Notes under the pieces: generated by a model | Database searches by the model: none | Seen by the model: only the letters and a program-made list of their open reading frames with translations | Told to the model about the DNA's origin: nothing | Translations under genes and position numbers: made by a program | In this document: positions 16,556 to 19,255 of the stretch, piece by piece | How positions within the stretch are numbered: position 1 is the first letter of the stretch | Layout: the number at the start of each line of letters is the position of its first letter | DNA from: an uncultured Variovorax sp. | GTDB taxonomy: Bacteria; Pseudomonadota; Gammaproteobacteria; Burkholderiales; Burkholderiaceae | DNA: 19,255 bases | Direction: 5' to 3' | NCBI GenBank assembly: GCA_946478645.1 | Contig: CAMLCW010000056.1 | Coordinates: 1-19,255 of the forward strand

Positions 16556-19255
<2,700 letters not shown>

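Overview
The window is GC-rich, densely coding DNA of betaproteobacterial character, most probably Burkholderiales/Comamonadaceae and Variovorax-like. That assignment rests on codon use, the overall look of the proteins and the gene set. It is inferred without any database search. No tRNA, rRNA, CRISPR array, insertion sequence or prophage gene was recognised, so this looks like chromosomal backbone or a stable metabolic/stress region.

Left block (about 97-6610, all on the minus strand, in transcription order right to left): a TreS-like GH13 enzyme, then a membrane-anchored dCache/triple-PAS/GGDEF diguanylate cyclase, then a GspE/PilB-type ATPase. The ATPase has an N-terminal tandem MshEN-like motif of the kind that binds c-di-GMP. 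A c-di-GMP synthase therefore sits directly upstream of a probable c-di-GMP-responsive pilus or secretion motor. A GH13 alpha-glucosidase (6665-8275, plus strand) diverges from the TreS-like gene across only 54 bp.

Middle block (8295-12411): a stress locus. On the minus strand are two adjacent small heat-shock proteins, a phosphoribosyltransferase and an erythromycin-esterase-family protein. On the plus strand, diverging from these, are a small unknown protein (118 aa) and a DUF1488 protein. The 262-bp divergent intergenic region holds two outward-facing promoters of the RpoH (sigma-32) type with the same architecture, CCTCTTGAA-N15-CCTATTTCG. The hsp20/PRTase/esterase arm resembles the Mycobacterium tuberculosis hspX-Rv2030c pair, in which the PRTase and esterase domains are fused in one protein.

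Right block (12582 to the right edge, plus strand): glgB, glgE and a treS-maltokinase fusion, tightly packed (4-bp overlap, then a 9-bp gap). This is the GlgE pathway: trehalose to maltose (TreS), maltose to maltose-1-phosphate (maltokinase), polymerisation to linear alpha-1,4-glucan (GlgE) and branching (GlgB). The treS-maltokinase gene runs off the right edge after 900 codons, inside the kinase domain. A CRP/FNR-type palindrome overlaps the stop codon of the DUF1488 gene, upstream of glgB.

Overall the region joins trehalose/alpha-glucan metabolism (five GH13 proteins in about 14 kb), protein-protective stress functions and a c-di-GMP output module. This fits a lifestyle with desiccation, heat or starvation stress.
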